Shown here in pieces: positions 17,919-28,500 of a stretch of 64,000 nucleotides of DNA (positions are counted from its first letter, which is position 1; every line of letters begins with the position of its first letter). A program made the position numbers and the translations under genes. Source of the stretch: Halobacteriovoraceae bacterium (GTDB lineage: Bacteria; Bdellovibrionota; Bacteriovoracia; Bacteriovoracales; Bacteriovoracaceae). The notes beneath the pieces were generated by a model. The model was not told the origin of the DNA, did no database searches, and worked only from the letters and a program-made list of their open reading frames with translations. The stretch spans positions 620,001-684,000 of the forward strand of contig JACKAJ010000015.1 in assembly GCA_020635135.1 (NCBI GenBank). Direction: 5' to 3'.

Positions 17919-19113
17919 TTCTTTTCATCCTTCTCGTAATATTTGATTTAACAACAAAATAATCAATGAGCGGAGCAAAGGCATTCATAAACAGAATAGC
18001 AAGCATCCATCCTTCGGGATAAGCTGGGTTCACACAGCGAATGATAATCCCCAAAACACCAATCAAAAAGCCATAAAGCCAACGCCCTTTATCCGTCATC
18101 GCTGCGCTTACGGGATCAGTGGCCATAAAGACTGTTGCAAAAGCAAAACTTCCAAGGACAAAGTGCCACTGTGGAGGAATCGCAAACATCATATTGGTAT
18201 CACTTCCAACATTATTGAGAAGTAAACTCATAGAGATCATTCCAATCAAACTTGAAAGCATGATTCTCCAAGAGCCAATACCTGTAATAATCAAAAAGAA
18301 TGCTCCAAAGAGGCAAGCAGCCGTTGAAGTCTCTCCCATTGATCCAGGAATAAATCCCCAAAAAGCATCCCACCAATTCACGCTCACAGCAGATAGCCCA
18401 CCAGTTGCCGCTTGACCAAGCGCTGTGGCGCCAGTGAATCCATCAACGGCCGTCCAAACAGCATCTCCAGAAATCTGAGCAGGGTAAGCAAAAAATAAAA
18501 AGACCCTCGAAGTAAGGGCTGGGTTTAAAATATTTTTTCCCGTTCCTCCAAAAACTTCTTTTCCAATAACAACACCAAAACTAATCCCAGCGGCAACCTG
18601 CCATAGAGGAATCGTTGGAGGTAAAATGAGGGGGAAAAGCATTCCCGTTACAAGAAATCCTTCATTGATTTCATGTTTTCTCACAACAGAAAACAAAAGC
18701 TCCCAAAGTCCACCCACAATATTTGTCACTAAAAAGACAGGAATAAAGAAAAGAGCACCGTAAGCAAAGTTTGAAAGGCAACTAGCTGCTGAAAAACCAA
18801 TTCCCAAAAAATTCATCACATCAGCACGCCACCCAGTGGCCACAAGACCTGTGTGCTCCAAAGCAAGATTAGCTTGATATCCAGTATTGTACATGGCCAT
18901 CAAAGTACATGGTATCAGTGCCCAAGCCACGGTCATCATGGTGCGCTTGAGATCAAGTGATTCACGCACGTGAGTACACTCAGGAGATGTCACATCCGGT
19001 GGAGTAAAGATAAAAGTATCGATAGCTTCATAGAGAGGGTAAAGTTTCTCTAACTTCCCACCTTTTTCAAAGTGAGATTTTTGTTTTTCTAATAAGTTTT
19101 CTATAAACTTCAT
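17911..19113 (-). CDS. nqrB: Na+-NQR subunit B (covalent FMN, riboflavin/quinone site)
   Basis: A 400-residue membrane subunit with about ten helices, the core of the Na+ pump. The flavinylation motif is FTGAT with Thr230 as the predicted FMN acceptor, in place of the more usual SGAT. Other family blocks are KHEINEGFLVTGMLFPL and the GKEVFGGTGKNILNPAL segment. It lies three bases after nqrA. Confidence 0.97.
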   Translation of the reverse strand: MKFIENLLEKQKSHFEKGGKLEKLYPLYEAIDTFIFTPPDVTSPECTHVRESLDLKRTMMTVAWALIPCTLMAMYNTGYQANLALEHTGLVATGWRADVMNFLGIGFSAASCLSNFAYGALFFIPVFLVTNIVGGLWELLFSVVRKHEINEGFLVTGMLFPLILPPTIPLWQVAAGISFGVVIGKEVFGGTGKNILNPALTSRVFLFFAYPAQISGDAVWTAVDGFTGATALGQAATGGLSAVSVNWWDAFWGFIPGSMGETSTAACLFGAFFLIITGIGSWRIMLSSLIGMISMSLLLNNVGSDTNMMFAIPPQWHFVLGSFAFATVFMATDPVSAAMTDKGRWLYGFLIGVLGIIIRCVNPAYPEGWMLAILFMNAFAPLIDYFVVKSNITRRMKRNV

Positions 19114-19116
19114 GGC

Positions 19117-20472
19117 CTATCCGTCCTTCTCAATTTTTTCTAAATTTTCTCTAAGAACGGGACCAAATTCATTTTTTCCCGGATCAACAAAAGAACAAAG
19201 AGCGAGATCTTCTTCGTCTAATTCCAAACAACCCAACTGCTGAGCTACATCCGTGTTTCTCGCCATCAATGAACGTAATAAAAATGTTGGTTGAATATCC
19301 AGAGGCATAACTTTTTCATAAGAACCAATCGGGACAATCGCTCGTAAACTTCCATTCTTACTCGAAGTAAAATTATAGAGCTTGCTCGGTAAAAAAGCTG
19401 AAACAAAAGCCCTGGTCACTGAAAACTTATCGAGCCCAGGTTTTTGCCAACCTAAAAATTCTCGAGGAGCCCCTTCTTCAATAACTGAAACTTGATGGTG
19501 GTAGCGCCCCAAATAATCAAAGGGACCTTGAGCTTTGCGACCATTGAGAACAGAGCCCGAAACAACGCGAACACCTTGAGAAGCAAATTCATCACGTAAG
19601 AGTTCTTTGAGACTAGTCCCTCTTCTTACTTTGATGATTCTAGGATTTTTAACCATTGGTCCAGCTAAAGAAATATATTCATCAACACTCAGCTCTCCTG
19701 TTTTAAAAAGGTGCCCAATGCGAATAACGTCTTGATAGTGGATATGCCACACCATTTTTTTAGAACTAACAGGGTCAAGAAAATGAATGTGGGTTCCTAC
19801 CAATCCTGCAGGATGGGGTCCTTCGAACTCTTCGTGAACGAGATTGCTAATTCCTTCAGGCACGCATTCCTTCATGTTAGAAGCAGTACAGAGATAAACT
19901 TTTTTGCTTACAAGCTTTGATAAAACTTTAACCCCTGCCTTGAACTTTTCTAAATTACTTTCATGATTAAGAATTGTTTTAGCATCGGCACACAATGGAG
20001 CTGTTTCCATTGCTGTTATAAAAAGTGAATGCGGTTCATTTTGAGGGTCGGCAACTTTGCTATAGGGTCTTCCTCTCAACGAAGTCCACTCTCCTGATTC
20101 AATTAAAAGTTTTTTTACAGACTCTGCATTGAGAGAATCAAGACTTCCCCCACTGTAGTGTGAAAAAGTTTTAAAATTTTTTCCATCATTGGCGATCACA
20201 ATCGACTGAAAAACTCTTTTTTCGCCTCGGTTAATTTCAAGAACTGTTCCTGAAGCCACTGAACAATAGTTGACTCCTTCAGTTTTCTTGTCACTAAAAA
20301 GCACATCGCCGATTGAAACTTTGTCACCAACTTTAACGGCCATTGTTGGTTTCATCCCCTCGTAGTCAGGACCAACCAATGCTATTTTGGTCGCTGCTTT
20401 AGAGTAATTTTCAATTTGCATTGTGGGAACACCACGGATGGGGAGATTGAGGCCTTTTCTCAACTTGATCAT
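19117..20472 (-). CDS. nqrA: Na+-NQR subunit A
   Basis: A 451-residue peripheral subunit of the Na+-pumping NADH:quinone oxidoreductase, the first gene of the operon. The start chosen (ATG 20472) gives MIKLRKGLNLPIRG, the usual NqrA N-terminus, with AAAAGG nine bases upstream. An upstream ATG at 20493 would add seven residues and has no clear ribosome site. The 115-base gap to the divergent gene at 20609 must hold the operon promoter. Confidence 0.96.
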   Translation of the reverse strand: MIKLRKGLNLPIRGVPTMQIENYSKAATKIALVGPDYEGMKPTMAVKVGDKVSIGDVLFSDKKTEGVNYCSVASGTVLEINRGEKRVFQSIVIANDGKNFKTFSHYSGGSLDSLNAESVKKLLIESGEWTSLRGRPYSKVADPQNEPHSLFITAMETAPLCADAKTILNHESNLEKFKAGVKVLSKLVSKKVYLCTASNMKECVPEGISNLVHEEFEGPHPAGLVGTHIHFLDPVSSKKMVWHIHYQDVIRIGHLFKTGELSVDEYISLAGPMVKNPRIIKVRRGTSLKELLRDEFASQGVRVVSGSVLNGRKAQGPFDYLGRYHHQVSVIEEGAPREFLGWQKPGLDKFSVTRAFVSAFLPSKLYNFTSSKNGSLRAIVPIGSYEKVMPLDIQPTFLLRSLMARNTDVAQQLGCLELDEEDLALCSFVDPGKNEFGPVLRENLEKIEKDG

Positions 20473-20493
20473 ATAGGGAAACCTTTTGCTCAT

Positions 20494-20608
20494 CGATGAT
20501 AAAATTGTAATTGAAATATATAATATTAGACATAAAACATAAACAAATTTAGTGCTTTATGGAAAAAACATTCTCAGGGTACATTTTTTTTGTTTAGGGT
20601 GAAAAACA
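20494..20608. promoter_or_regulatory. divergent promoter region, nqr operon and unknown gene
   Basis: This short, very AT-rich spacer separates nqrA (minus) from the plus-strand gene at 20609. It contains runs such as TATATAATATT around 20516-20527. No -35/-10 pair is distinct enough to call. By position it must contain at least the promoter for the large nqr operon. Confidence 0.4.
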
Positions 20609-21355
20609 ATGACTGCTCGCATAAACACGCACGATTCGATCAATAAACTCTTTTCGGGTTTGTATCGCTACGAAAGAAACAAAAAAAAATATGCTGACGA
20701 ATATTTTGAGATTTATGAAAACTATGATTCAAAAAATATTCTTTACCACTCGACCTTTATGTCGAGGCTTCAAACTGGGCAATTTCTCTCCGTTGAAAGC
20801 CTTTATGAGCTCAATGACAAATTTCGACCAGTCCGCGTGGCCATTGATCGGAGGGTGGGGATTCACGAGGTCAGTGAAGAATTCGCCTTCTCAAAATTTG
20901 ATCGAGGTGTGAAGTACTCTTTTCGCTCAAAAGACACTCAAATTTCAAAAGATATTCCTGCAGGAAAAACTGTTTTTATTATGACTCCAAGTTTTTTGAC
21001 GAAAACTATTTTTGCTATTCATAGAAAATACGGTACCAGCGCTCGCATTCCCTACACCGTTATTCGTAGTGAAAATTTATGGCAATTTAATAAAGTTCCA
21101 GCAGAATCTCATCTCTATGTCACCTTTGATACTCAAAACATGAAACCCGTCATAATGGGTAACGAAGAATACGATACCTTTACAATTCACGTTTATGAAC
21201 AAGACACTTGGTCTGAAGATGATGAAAAACCTATCGTCCTCACTATTGCCAAAGATCTCTCAATTCCTTTTGAATCAGAGCTGGAGGACGGGACCAGAAT
21301 CCAAATCGTTAAGCTCAACAAGTTCTTTCGAACAGAAAAAGTCTTTAAGATTTAA
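20609..21355 (+). CDS. conserved-looking cytosolic protein, unknown function
   Basis: A 248-residue protein without signal peptide or membrane segments, rich in charged and aromatic residues. I do not recognise a domain. The N-terminal 50 residues are helical and basic (KLFSGLYRYERNKKKYADEYF) and the rest is predicted mostly beta. An AGGG-type site lies upstream of the ATG. Its 3' end overlaps the DinG-like gene on the other strand by 81 bases. Coding is supported by normal composition along the whole frame. Confidence 0.6.
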   Translation: MTARINTHDSINKLFSGLYRYERNKKKYADEYFEIYENYDSKNILYHSTFMSRLQTGQFLSVESLYELNDKFRPVRVAIDRRVGIHEVSEEFAFSKFDRGVKYSFRSKDTQISKDIPAGKTVFIMTPSFLTKTIFAIHRKYGTSARIPYTVIRSENLWQFNKVPAESHLYVTFDTQNMKPVIMGNEEYDTFTIHVYEQDTWSEDDEKPIVLTIAKDLSIPFESELEDGTRIQIVKLNKFFRTEKVFKI

Positions 21356-24190
21356 AATTGCTTTTTCTAACTTGCATTTCTCAACTTGATAAGGTTCTAA
21401 AAGTTGCTTGAACTCATTAAAGGTGCGTGATTGCCAGCGAGAAATTCTTGGATCAGTAACTATGATAACACCACTGTCGTTTTGAGTTCGAATGAGACGA
21501 CCAAGCTTTTGCTGGAGCTTTCGAGCACGAGTAGACATGAAATATTCCACAAAAGAATTTCCAAAAGAGCGGTCAAAAAAATCTTTTCGCATTTGATAAA
21601 TATTATCCATTCCAAGATCAGGAATTTTATCAATATAAATAAACTGGAGTTTTTCTCCTGGAATATCTATCCCCTCACCAAAGCTCTCTAATCCTAATAG
21701 AACGGCTTGGGCACTTTTTTTAAATTCATCGACGGCATTGCCCCCCATCCCTTGATAGAAAACTTCCAAATGCCCTTCAAGCTCTTTTAAAAGAAGCTCT
21801 CTCGCCAATTCAAAGCGCTTATAAGAAGAAAAAAGCAGAAGACTTTTTCCTTTAATTTCTTTCAAAGCAGGAAGGAGCTGAGAAATAATTGTTTCAACAT
21901 ACTCATTAGTATAGATTGGCGGGACGTCGTCACAGAAGTAGACTTTGGCATTATTTTTATAATCATAAACGGGATCAAGGAAAAAACCTGTTTTATAACG
22001 ACGATCAGGCTCTAGATAATTGTATCCCGTCAGCCATTCAATATTGGTAATCCCCTTGTCTCCTTTCATATTGCCGAGAGTGGCAGAAGTAAAAACCACA
22101 GATTTTGATTTTTCCAGGAGTTCCTTGTGGACAAAACTTCCGATATCAATAGGGACAGACTGCAATTCAATTCCCTCATTTTCGTGATAGCGCAAGCTAT
22201 GGGCGTATTTTTCGTCAAAACTAAGAAGTGTCTGCAAATTGTGATGGAATTCTTCCAAATGATTAAAATAATCTTTGAAATAACTCCAGGCCATCAGTTC
22301 ATTTTCATCTTCGAGTTCTTTAACTTCAAAAATCGCATAGTATTCCATCAAGCGAAGTTTGAGGGCGTCGAGTCTTTTGGTTAACTCCACACACTCGTTC
22401 AAAAATGCTTGCTCTGTGGGAGAATTTTCTTTGTTGAGAAGCGGGCGCTCATTCCAGTACTCAGAAGTATAGCGAGGAAGTTCTCTGGCAATTTTCTCAC
22501 TCATAATTTTGATTCCATCCACATGGTTTTTCGCATCTTCAGTTGTTTGCAATACAAATTTTCGAAGACCTTGGAGATCTTTTTCAATTTCTTGAGACCC
22601 GAGAAGATAATAGAGCGCTCCTACTCCTGAACTGCTGGCCTCGCTCGGTTTTAAAAAGCGAGAAAGTTTTTCAAGGGAAGTAACAACACTAAAAGCCTGG
22701 GTTGCCGATTCTTCGATTTTATGGGCCTCATCAAAAATGACATGTTGGGGACGATCGATGGCCTTAGGCCAAGAAAAAGTAAGCGCATGATTTCCAATGA
22801 TCAAATGAGATTTTTTAGCGCGATCAATTCCCACATAATAAGAACATGAATCAATAAACGGGCATCGCCGTCCTAAGCAACTTTTGAAATCGAGAGCAAC
22901 GTTTTCTTCCCATTGTCCGAATTTATCGACCATTCTTTTTAAAGCATAAGGAACTTCTTCGCGAGTCACCATGCTGTCATAACTGACGAGGGAATTATAA
23001 TAAAAAAGAATTGAAAAATAAGCTTCTGAAAACCCTTCCCGAAAGTCATTGTATTCCAACAACCCTCCCGCTTTATTTTTTAGGTGATGAAATTTTGATT
23101 CACAAAGATGGTTTTGGGTTCCAATAAGTTTTGTCACCTGAAGCTTAGAATTGTTTTCTCCCAATATTTCCATGGCGATTGGTAAATCTTTTTCTTCAAG
23201 TTGTTTTTGAAGAACTTTCGTTCCCGTTGTAAGAAGTACGGGTTCTTTTTGCTCTTTTGCAAATAAGATAGACGGTATGAGATAGGCCAAAGACTTCCCT
23301 GTTCCAGTGGGGGCTTGAACCATCCCGTGGATACCATGCTTAAAGCTTTGCCCTATTTTTAGGGCCATTTCTTCTTGTTGGTGACGAAAATGATACTTGG
23401 GAAGAATTTCTTGAATTTCTTTTTCGTTTTCAAAAATATTTTTGATATTTTCACCACTTAAGACTGCAACTGACTTTTCTTGCCGATCTGGGGTCTGTTT
23501 TTTATTCTCTTTTGTTTCAGTTTTTAAAGTCGCTTTTTCCAAATCAAATTCAATTTGGTCCGCAATCTTTTTTAAGCTTTCTCGAGAGAGCTGAACAAAA
23601 TTTTTGAACCAATAATCTTCCGAAATTCGCTCAATGGCATCGATCATAAATCTGCGCAACTGTGGGTTATCGTAAGAGTGATAAACGCTCGCAAGGAGAA
23701 CTTTCAAGAGATCAAGAGAGTCTTCAAACCCGCGGTGAATTTCTTTTTCAGCAATTTGATAATCGATGATTAAAGACTCAAGTTTTAAGCTCGAGCGCCC
23801 CGGGTGCATCAAGGCCAAAAAAGGAATACTATCACCGAACATCCCCCCTAATTCACCGGGAATAGTCTGCACTCCGGTATTTTGCAAAGTCATCTCGAGA
23901 AAAGAATTTTCAAATTGAGCATTGTGGGCAATCACGTAATGATCATTCAAGGCAACCAACTCTTGGGCGACTTTGTCCCACTTAGGGGCCTTGGCCACAT
24001 CTTTATCGCAAATTCCAGTTAGGTGAGTAATAAAAGGTGAAATATTTTTTTCGGTATGAACTAAGCTTTGATACTTTTTAACAAGCTTATCGCCTTCAAA
24101 GCAGAGATACCCAATATCAATAATATCATCGTAGGTGGGGTCAATGCCGGTTGTTTCGATGTCTAACAGGGCCCAATTCTTAAGACTCAT
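21275..24190 (-). CDS. DnaQ-like exonuclease fused to DinG-family helicase
   Basis: A 971-residue two-domain protein. The N-terminal DEDD 3'-5' exonuclease begins LLDIETTGIDPTYDDIIDIG. The DinG/XPD-type superfamily 2 helicase has Walker A APTGTGKSLAYLIPS, a cysteine set (CLGRRCPFIDSC) suited to a 4Fe-4S cluster, the DEAH box (VIFDEAHKIEE), and C-terminal motif VI in KLGRLIRTQNDSG. It would act in DNA repair or R-loop/G-quadruplex resolution. ATG 24190 is preferred because AAAGGTG precedes it; an in-frame ATG at 24211 also exists. The 3' end overlaps the convergent gene by 81 bases. Confidence 0.9.
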   Translation of the reverse strand: MSLKNWALLDIETTGIDPTYDDIIDIGYLCFEGDKLVKKYQSLVHTEKNISPFITHLTGICDKDVAKAPKWDKVAQELVALNDHYVIAHNAQFENSFLEMTLQNTGVQTIPGELGGMFGDSIPFLALMHPGRSSLKLESLIIDYQIAEKEIHRGFEDSLDLLKVLLASVYHSYDNPQLRRFMIDAIERISEDYWFKNFVQLSRESLKKIADQIEFDLEKATLKTETKENKKQTPDRQEKSVAVLSGENIKNIFENEKEIQEILPKYHFRHQQEEMALKIGQSFKHGIHGMVQAPTGTGKSLAYLIPSILFAKEQKEPVLLTTGTKVLQKQLEEKDLPIAMEILGENNSKLQVTKLIGTQNHLCESKFHHLKNKAGGLLEYNDFREGFSEAYFSILFYYNSLVSYDSMVTREEVPYALKRMVDKFGQWEENVALDFKSCLGRRCPFIDSCSYYVGIDRAKKSHLIIGNHALTFSWPKAIDRPQHVIFDEAHKIEESATQAFSVVTSLEKLSRFLKPSEASSSGVGALYYLLGSQEIEKDLQGLRKFVLQTTEDAKNHVDGIKIMSEKIARELPRYTSEYWNERPLLNKENSPTEQAFLNECVELTKRLDALKLRLMEYYAIFEVKELEDENELMAWSYFKDYFNHLEEFHHNLQTLLSFDEKYAHSLRYHENEGIELQSVPIDIGSFVHKELLEKSKSVVFTSATLGNMKGDKGITNIEWLTGYNYLEPDRRYKTGFFLDPVYDYKNNAKVYFCDDVPPIYTNEYVETIISQLLPALKEIKGKSLLLFSSYKRFELARELLLKELEGHLEVFYQGMGGNAVDEFKKSAQAVLLGLESFGEGIDIPGEKLQFIYIDKIPDLGMDNIYQMRKDFFDRSFGNSFVEYFMSTRARKLQQKLGRLIRTQNDSGVIIVTDPRISRWQSRTFNEFKQLLEPYQVEKCKLEKAILNLKDFFCSKELVELNDLDSGPVLQL

Positions 24191-24283
24191 AGCAGTATTC
24201 ACCTTTGTCATGTTTTCTAGGGATTCCCATTATGTTAAAAATATTGCTATTAAAAAAGAAAAAAAGAATGAGCGAGATGCCCT

Positions 24284-24523
24284 ATGTCGTTAACGGAAAA
24301 AATTAGAAGCCTTCTCAGTGAGAATTTCCCCAATTCCGAAGTGGAAGTGGGACCTATGCGTGGGGCCTCCGATGATCATTTAGAAATTTGCATAACATCA
24401 GCAAAGTTTAATAATCTCACGCTCCTGGAGCAACACCAAATGGTTATGGGAGTTCTCAAGCAAGAGTTTCAGGATGCTTTACACGCTATTCGCTTAAAAA
24501 CATTAAAAAAAGAGGAGTCCTAG
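24284..24523 (+). CDS. BolA family protein
   Basis: A 79-residue BolA/IbaG-like protein with the family core DHLEICITSAKFNNLTLLEQHQMV and the helix ending ALHAIRLKTL, which includes the conserved His. BolA proteins pair with monothiol glutaredoxins to hold or transfer 2Fe-2S clusters and sense iron status. The next gene, two bases downstream, is exactly such a glutaredoxin. Confidence 0.9.
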   Translation: MSLTEKIRSLLSENFPNSEVEVGPMRGASDDHLEICITSAKFNNLTLLEQHQMVMGVLKQEFQDALHAIRLKTLKKEES

Positions 24524-24525
24524 AC

Positions 24526-24927
24526 ATGAGTGAAAATAATAATCCTTTCAATGTAGTCAACCCAAACGTTTCTGAAGAGCACGCTCAAAAGGTCTCAAAT
24601 GAAATCCCTACGGGGTTTGAAGAATCCGATACGCTTAAGCGGATAGAAAAAATTATTCAAGCCTCTCCTATCGTTATTTTTATGAAGGGAAATGCCTTTT
24701 TCCCTCAATGTGGTTTTTCGGCCAACACTGTTGCAGCTTTTAGCAACCTTGGAGTTGAGTTTAAAACCTATGATATTCTTCAAGATCCTGAACTTCGCCA
24801 ACAAATCAAAGATTATTCAAACTGGCCAACTTTCCCCCAAGTTTATGTTAAAGGGAAATTGATTGGTGGGAATGATATTGTGATGGAACTGTATCACAGC
24901 GGGGAACTTCAACAAATATTGAATTAA
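24526..24927 (+). CDS. grxD: monothiol glutaredoxin, Grx4/GrxD type
   Basis: A 133-residue protein of the CGFS class. The active site is QCGFS (Cys62), with Lys54 in FMKG, WPTFPQVYVKG and GGNDIV completing the glutathione and cluster-binding groove. About 35 residues at the N-terminus are extra relative to GrxD and look unstructured. It probably carries a 2Fe-2S cluster with glutathione and works with the adjacent BolA. The stop lies two bases from the convergent HDO-like gene. Confidence 0.93.
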   Translation: MSENNNPFNVVNPNVSEEHAQKVSNEIPTGFEESDTLKRIEKIIQASPIVIFMKGNAFFPQCGFSANTVAAFSNLGVEFKTYDILQDPELRQQIKDYSNWPTFPQVYVKGKLIGGNDIVMELYHSGELQQILN

Positions 24928-24929
24928 TC

Positions 24930-25586
24930 TTAGCTTAGCTCTTTACCTGTAATTATCCAGTGCATGAGTCGCATAAATATGATGGTACTTTCTTTCATTC
25001 CAAGCAGAAGCTCTTGAGTATCTGTTTGAGTTAAATCCAGAAGTTTGAGTGCGGAGAGAATTTGATCGCCATGAGGCAATTCTTCATGCATATGAATGAC
25101 TAAAAACCGAGAGTTGCTTTTATCAATAAAATCTGAATTTTCTATCGATTTTTTAAGTAAATCGGTTGAGCCATTAGAAATATTTTCGAGAACACAAGTC
25201 CCCCCTAAGCGAATCATGGGGTTTGTCAGAAGTATTTGTTTAAAATAACCTTTCCATAATTTGACATCAAAAGGAACATCTCCAGTTTCTGCACCGAGAG
25301 CTTTTAAGTCTTTTTCTGCAAGCAAATAATGATTTTCTTCTTCGTGAGCAAAATTACAAAGAAAATCGCGAAATTTTCTATCTTTTACAAATCTTCTGTT
25401 ACCTGCAATACGAAAAAAGTCTTCTTGCACTCCATTTGTAAGGTGATATTGCATCTGCAAATAGCGAATATAGGCTTCTTTTTCAAAACCTTTCTCAGCA
25501 TAATCATGACTGATCAGCAGATCTCTAAGCTGCTTTTGAACCTTTTTTATCTTTGCTTCGATCTGATCCATCTCTATTTTCCTCAA
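24930..25586 (-). CDS. heme-oxygenase-like (HDO-type) iron-binding protein
   Basis: A 218-residue all-helical protein that I place in the heme-oxygenase-like diiron superfamily (TenA/PqqC/UndA fold). Candidate metal ligands are in FAHEEENHYLLAEKDLKALG (Glu/His) and HMHEELPHGD. Known members oxidise or decarboxylate fatty and amino acids; the substrate here is unknown. It overlaps the 3' end of the large cyclase/acyltransferase fusion by about 60 bases (47 if the second Met, 25571, is used), so expression is coupled. A related protein occurs in the 44.2 kb operon. Confidence 0.6.
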   Translation of the reverse strand: MRKIEMDQIEAKIKKVQKQLRDLLISHDYAEKGFEKEAYIRYLQMQYHLTNGVQEDFFRIAGNRRFVKDRKFRDFLCNFAHEEENHYLLAEKDLKALGAETGDVPFDVKLWKGYFKQILLTNPMIRLGGTCVLENISNGSTDLLKKSIENSDFIDKSNSRFLVIHMHEELPHGDQILSALKLLDLTQTDTQELLLGMKESTIIFMRLMHWIITGKELS

Positions 25587-28500
25587 TCTTTAATTTATCA
25601 GGATAAAAATCATATTTTCTATGCTTTATATTAACAACCTCTTTAACCCCTCGCAACTCGACATTCTCTTTTGATTCCCAATTTGAGAGCAATTGCTTCG
25701 GAAGATTCTCATAGTAATTTTCAGATAAAACAATAGTGCTATCTATATCTTTGGATAAACTTTGTAAACGAGAAGCTCTATTGACGGTTTTCCCGATACA
25801 GGTGAAGTCCATTCGATCTTCAGTCCCAATATTCCCTCGAATGACTTCTCCATAGTCTATACCAATTCCAACTCTAATGACCGGCAATCCTTTCAGTGTG
25901 TTTACTATATTGAGTTTAATAATTTCTTTTACTAAATTTGTAGCAGCAGCATACGATTTTTCAAAGACTTCATTTTTATCTGTAGTATCATTTAAATCCC
26001 AAATAGCAAAAACTTCGTCACCAATAAATTTATCAATAATTCCACCAGAATCTTTAATAGATTTTTGAGCTTTTTCAAAAACTTGGTTCAATAATCCCAC
26101 CACAATTTCAGCAGGATAATCTTCTGAAATCTGAGAAAAACCTCGAATATCGAGAAATAAACAGACAAATTTCTTACTGTACCCACCGATACCAAGATAA
26201 TTTTGCTCCAATGATTCCTTTTTAAATATCCCAGGATTATATTTTTTTAATATATCTAAGGACTCTTTCAACTCGTCGTATTTAGATTGTTTTGAAAGAG
26301 CGATACCCAATTGTCTGCCAATATTTTCTAAAATCTCTTGATCATTTTCATTTATTCGATATCCAGCAAAATCAATTGTCGATTCACTGTTGTATTTCAC
26401 CGTCATATCACCTTTATCTGCAATGATGACACCTAGAACTTTATCTTTTTCAGGTATCGGAACAATGATAAAGGCCTTGGGTCCAAACAAATCAATGAGT
26501 TTCCTTGATTGCTCATTTAACTGAAAATATGATTCTTCAACATTGTTAATAACAGCTGATTTATTAGAATGAAAGACTGAAGAAATAACTTGCGGATTAT
26601 CTCTTTTTTCAGTTAGTGCTACTTTAAACTTCCAAATATCATCAAAAATTTTCGTTTCACTTATAACAGACATCACCTTGAGAGCATTTTCTTCTTTATC
26701 TTTCAGCATAATAAAAGCTCGCGTAAATGAAAATTTCACCCGAAGGGAATCAAGAGCATTCTGGAGAATTTTAGGGATTGCTTCTTCATTTTGAATAAAG
26801 TTATTAACATCGAGAAGCGTTCCTAGCTCGTTAACTTTCAAATTAAGTTTCTTTCTCGTACTTTGTAGCTGGTTATATTGTTCACGAGAATCTTCTTGAT
26901 ATGATTCATATTCCCGTATCAACTCATCAAATTCGTTTCTCAAAACAAAATATTTTATCAGGCTTATAAAAACATAACTAAATAAAGCCACGCCAATATT
27001 TAAGAAAACAAAATTCCAACTCGGAATTTCAGAGAGAATCCCCTGATAGATTGCAATACCATTCACTAGGACCAGTGAACAGGCCATCACCAAATAGCTT
27101 AAAATACTTTTATTTGGCTTCCACTTAATAACATAGGTACAGCATTCATCTCCATCATAACTATTTGTCGTTTGCTCAACTGAAACTCGATCTGAACCCA
27201 GAATAACAGAAGTTCCTTGATAAAACGTCATTCGAAAGTTATCAGTCGATTCTCGGTGTTTTGGTAGTCGATATCCATCTTTTAGATAAATTTTAACTTC
27301 AATTTTATTTTTACCTAAGAAATGAACTTTCGCTTTTCGAGTAATATTAAGTTTAGTAACTGAGTCTTCAACAGATTTAACAAACATTTTTGGCGAAGAC
27401 ATATATTTGAGAAGATAATATTTTTCACCAAGAACTTCCGGGCTTATTGAAATTTTTGCAGCTATCTCAGAAAGATCTTTAAGAGAAACATACTTGGCCA
27501 TTCTCTCGTTAAATTCGTCAAAGAAGTCGACACTAATCCAATTTGTCTTCTTATCAAAGTACTCTCGATTAATTTCTAATCCTTCTAGAATTTCACTTAT
27601 TTTGTCTTCGCCGAGCAACTTATCCCCTGCAAGGATATAAGGTTTAATGACGAGGGCCGAGAAATGTTTTTCAGTCCACCTTGGGTGAAGAACTTGCTCA
27701 TTTTTTGTGAGATTAAATTCACGGGAATGATTATTTTTATTTTTTTTCTTATTCTTAAGTTCAAATAATTCTTTATAGATAAAACTAGCTGTTCTATCGA
27801 CCAAGTTTCTCTTTTTGGGAGGGACTAGTCCTAATTGGACAGCAAAATCGTAGGATGTTCTATAGATAATGTCCCAGGTATAAGGATTAATATTCTTAGC
27901 ATTCATATGAATTTCAGGAGAAATACAAAGAATGTTCAGAAAAGTATTTTGAAGTTTGGGATGAGGAACTCTAATTCCAGTTGGTTTTGCACCAATCTTA
28001 GTATAAATCTCTTTCAATTGGTCTGTTGCCGATATAATGCCGTAACTTGTCCCTATTGAAATCGAGTAAATATGGATTTTCTGAAACATTCCAACAATAA
28101 CGTCACTGCTATGGAGATTAGGATGGATAGCGAGTTTATTCACTTCAATGATATCCTCATCTTTGATTCCTGGAATTTCTTGGACTTTTAAATTTTTCCT
28201 AAACCAAAACTGGTGTCCTTTGCTTTTCGCTCGAACTTCAAATGTAGAGACCAATTTTCCATTGAGATAACCTGCAAACACAGTCCCTTCGTTTTCGAGT
28301 CCTTCCCCCATCTCCAAGAATTGAGTTCCTTGAGCAACCTTACTCTTGCTCTTGTAGGCCATGTATCTTAGTTTTAAAACTTCGTTATAAGAATCTTCAT
28401 CATCAACAATCTTATAGCTTATAAAACTCTTAAGTTCTTTTTCTCGACCTAAATCTTCAACAACTTCATCAAATCCGACTTCGTCACTTCCAAAGCTGTA

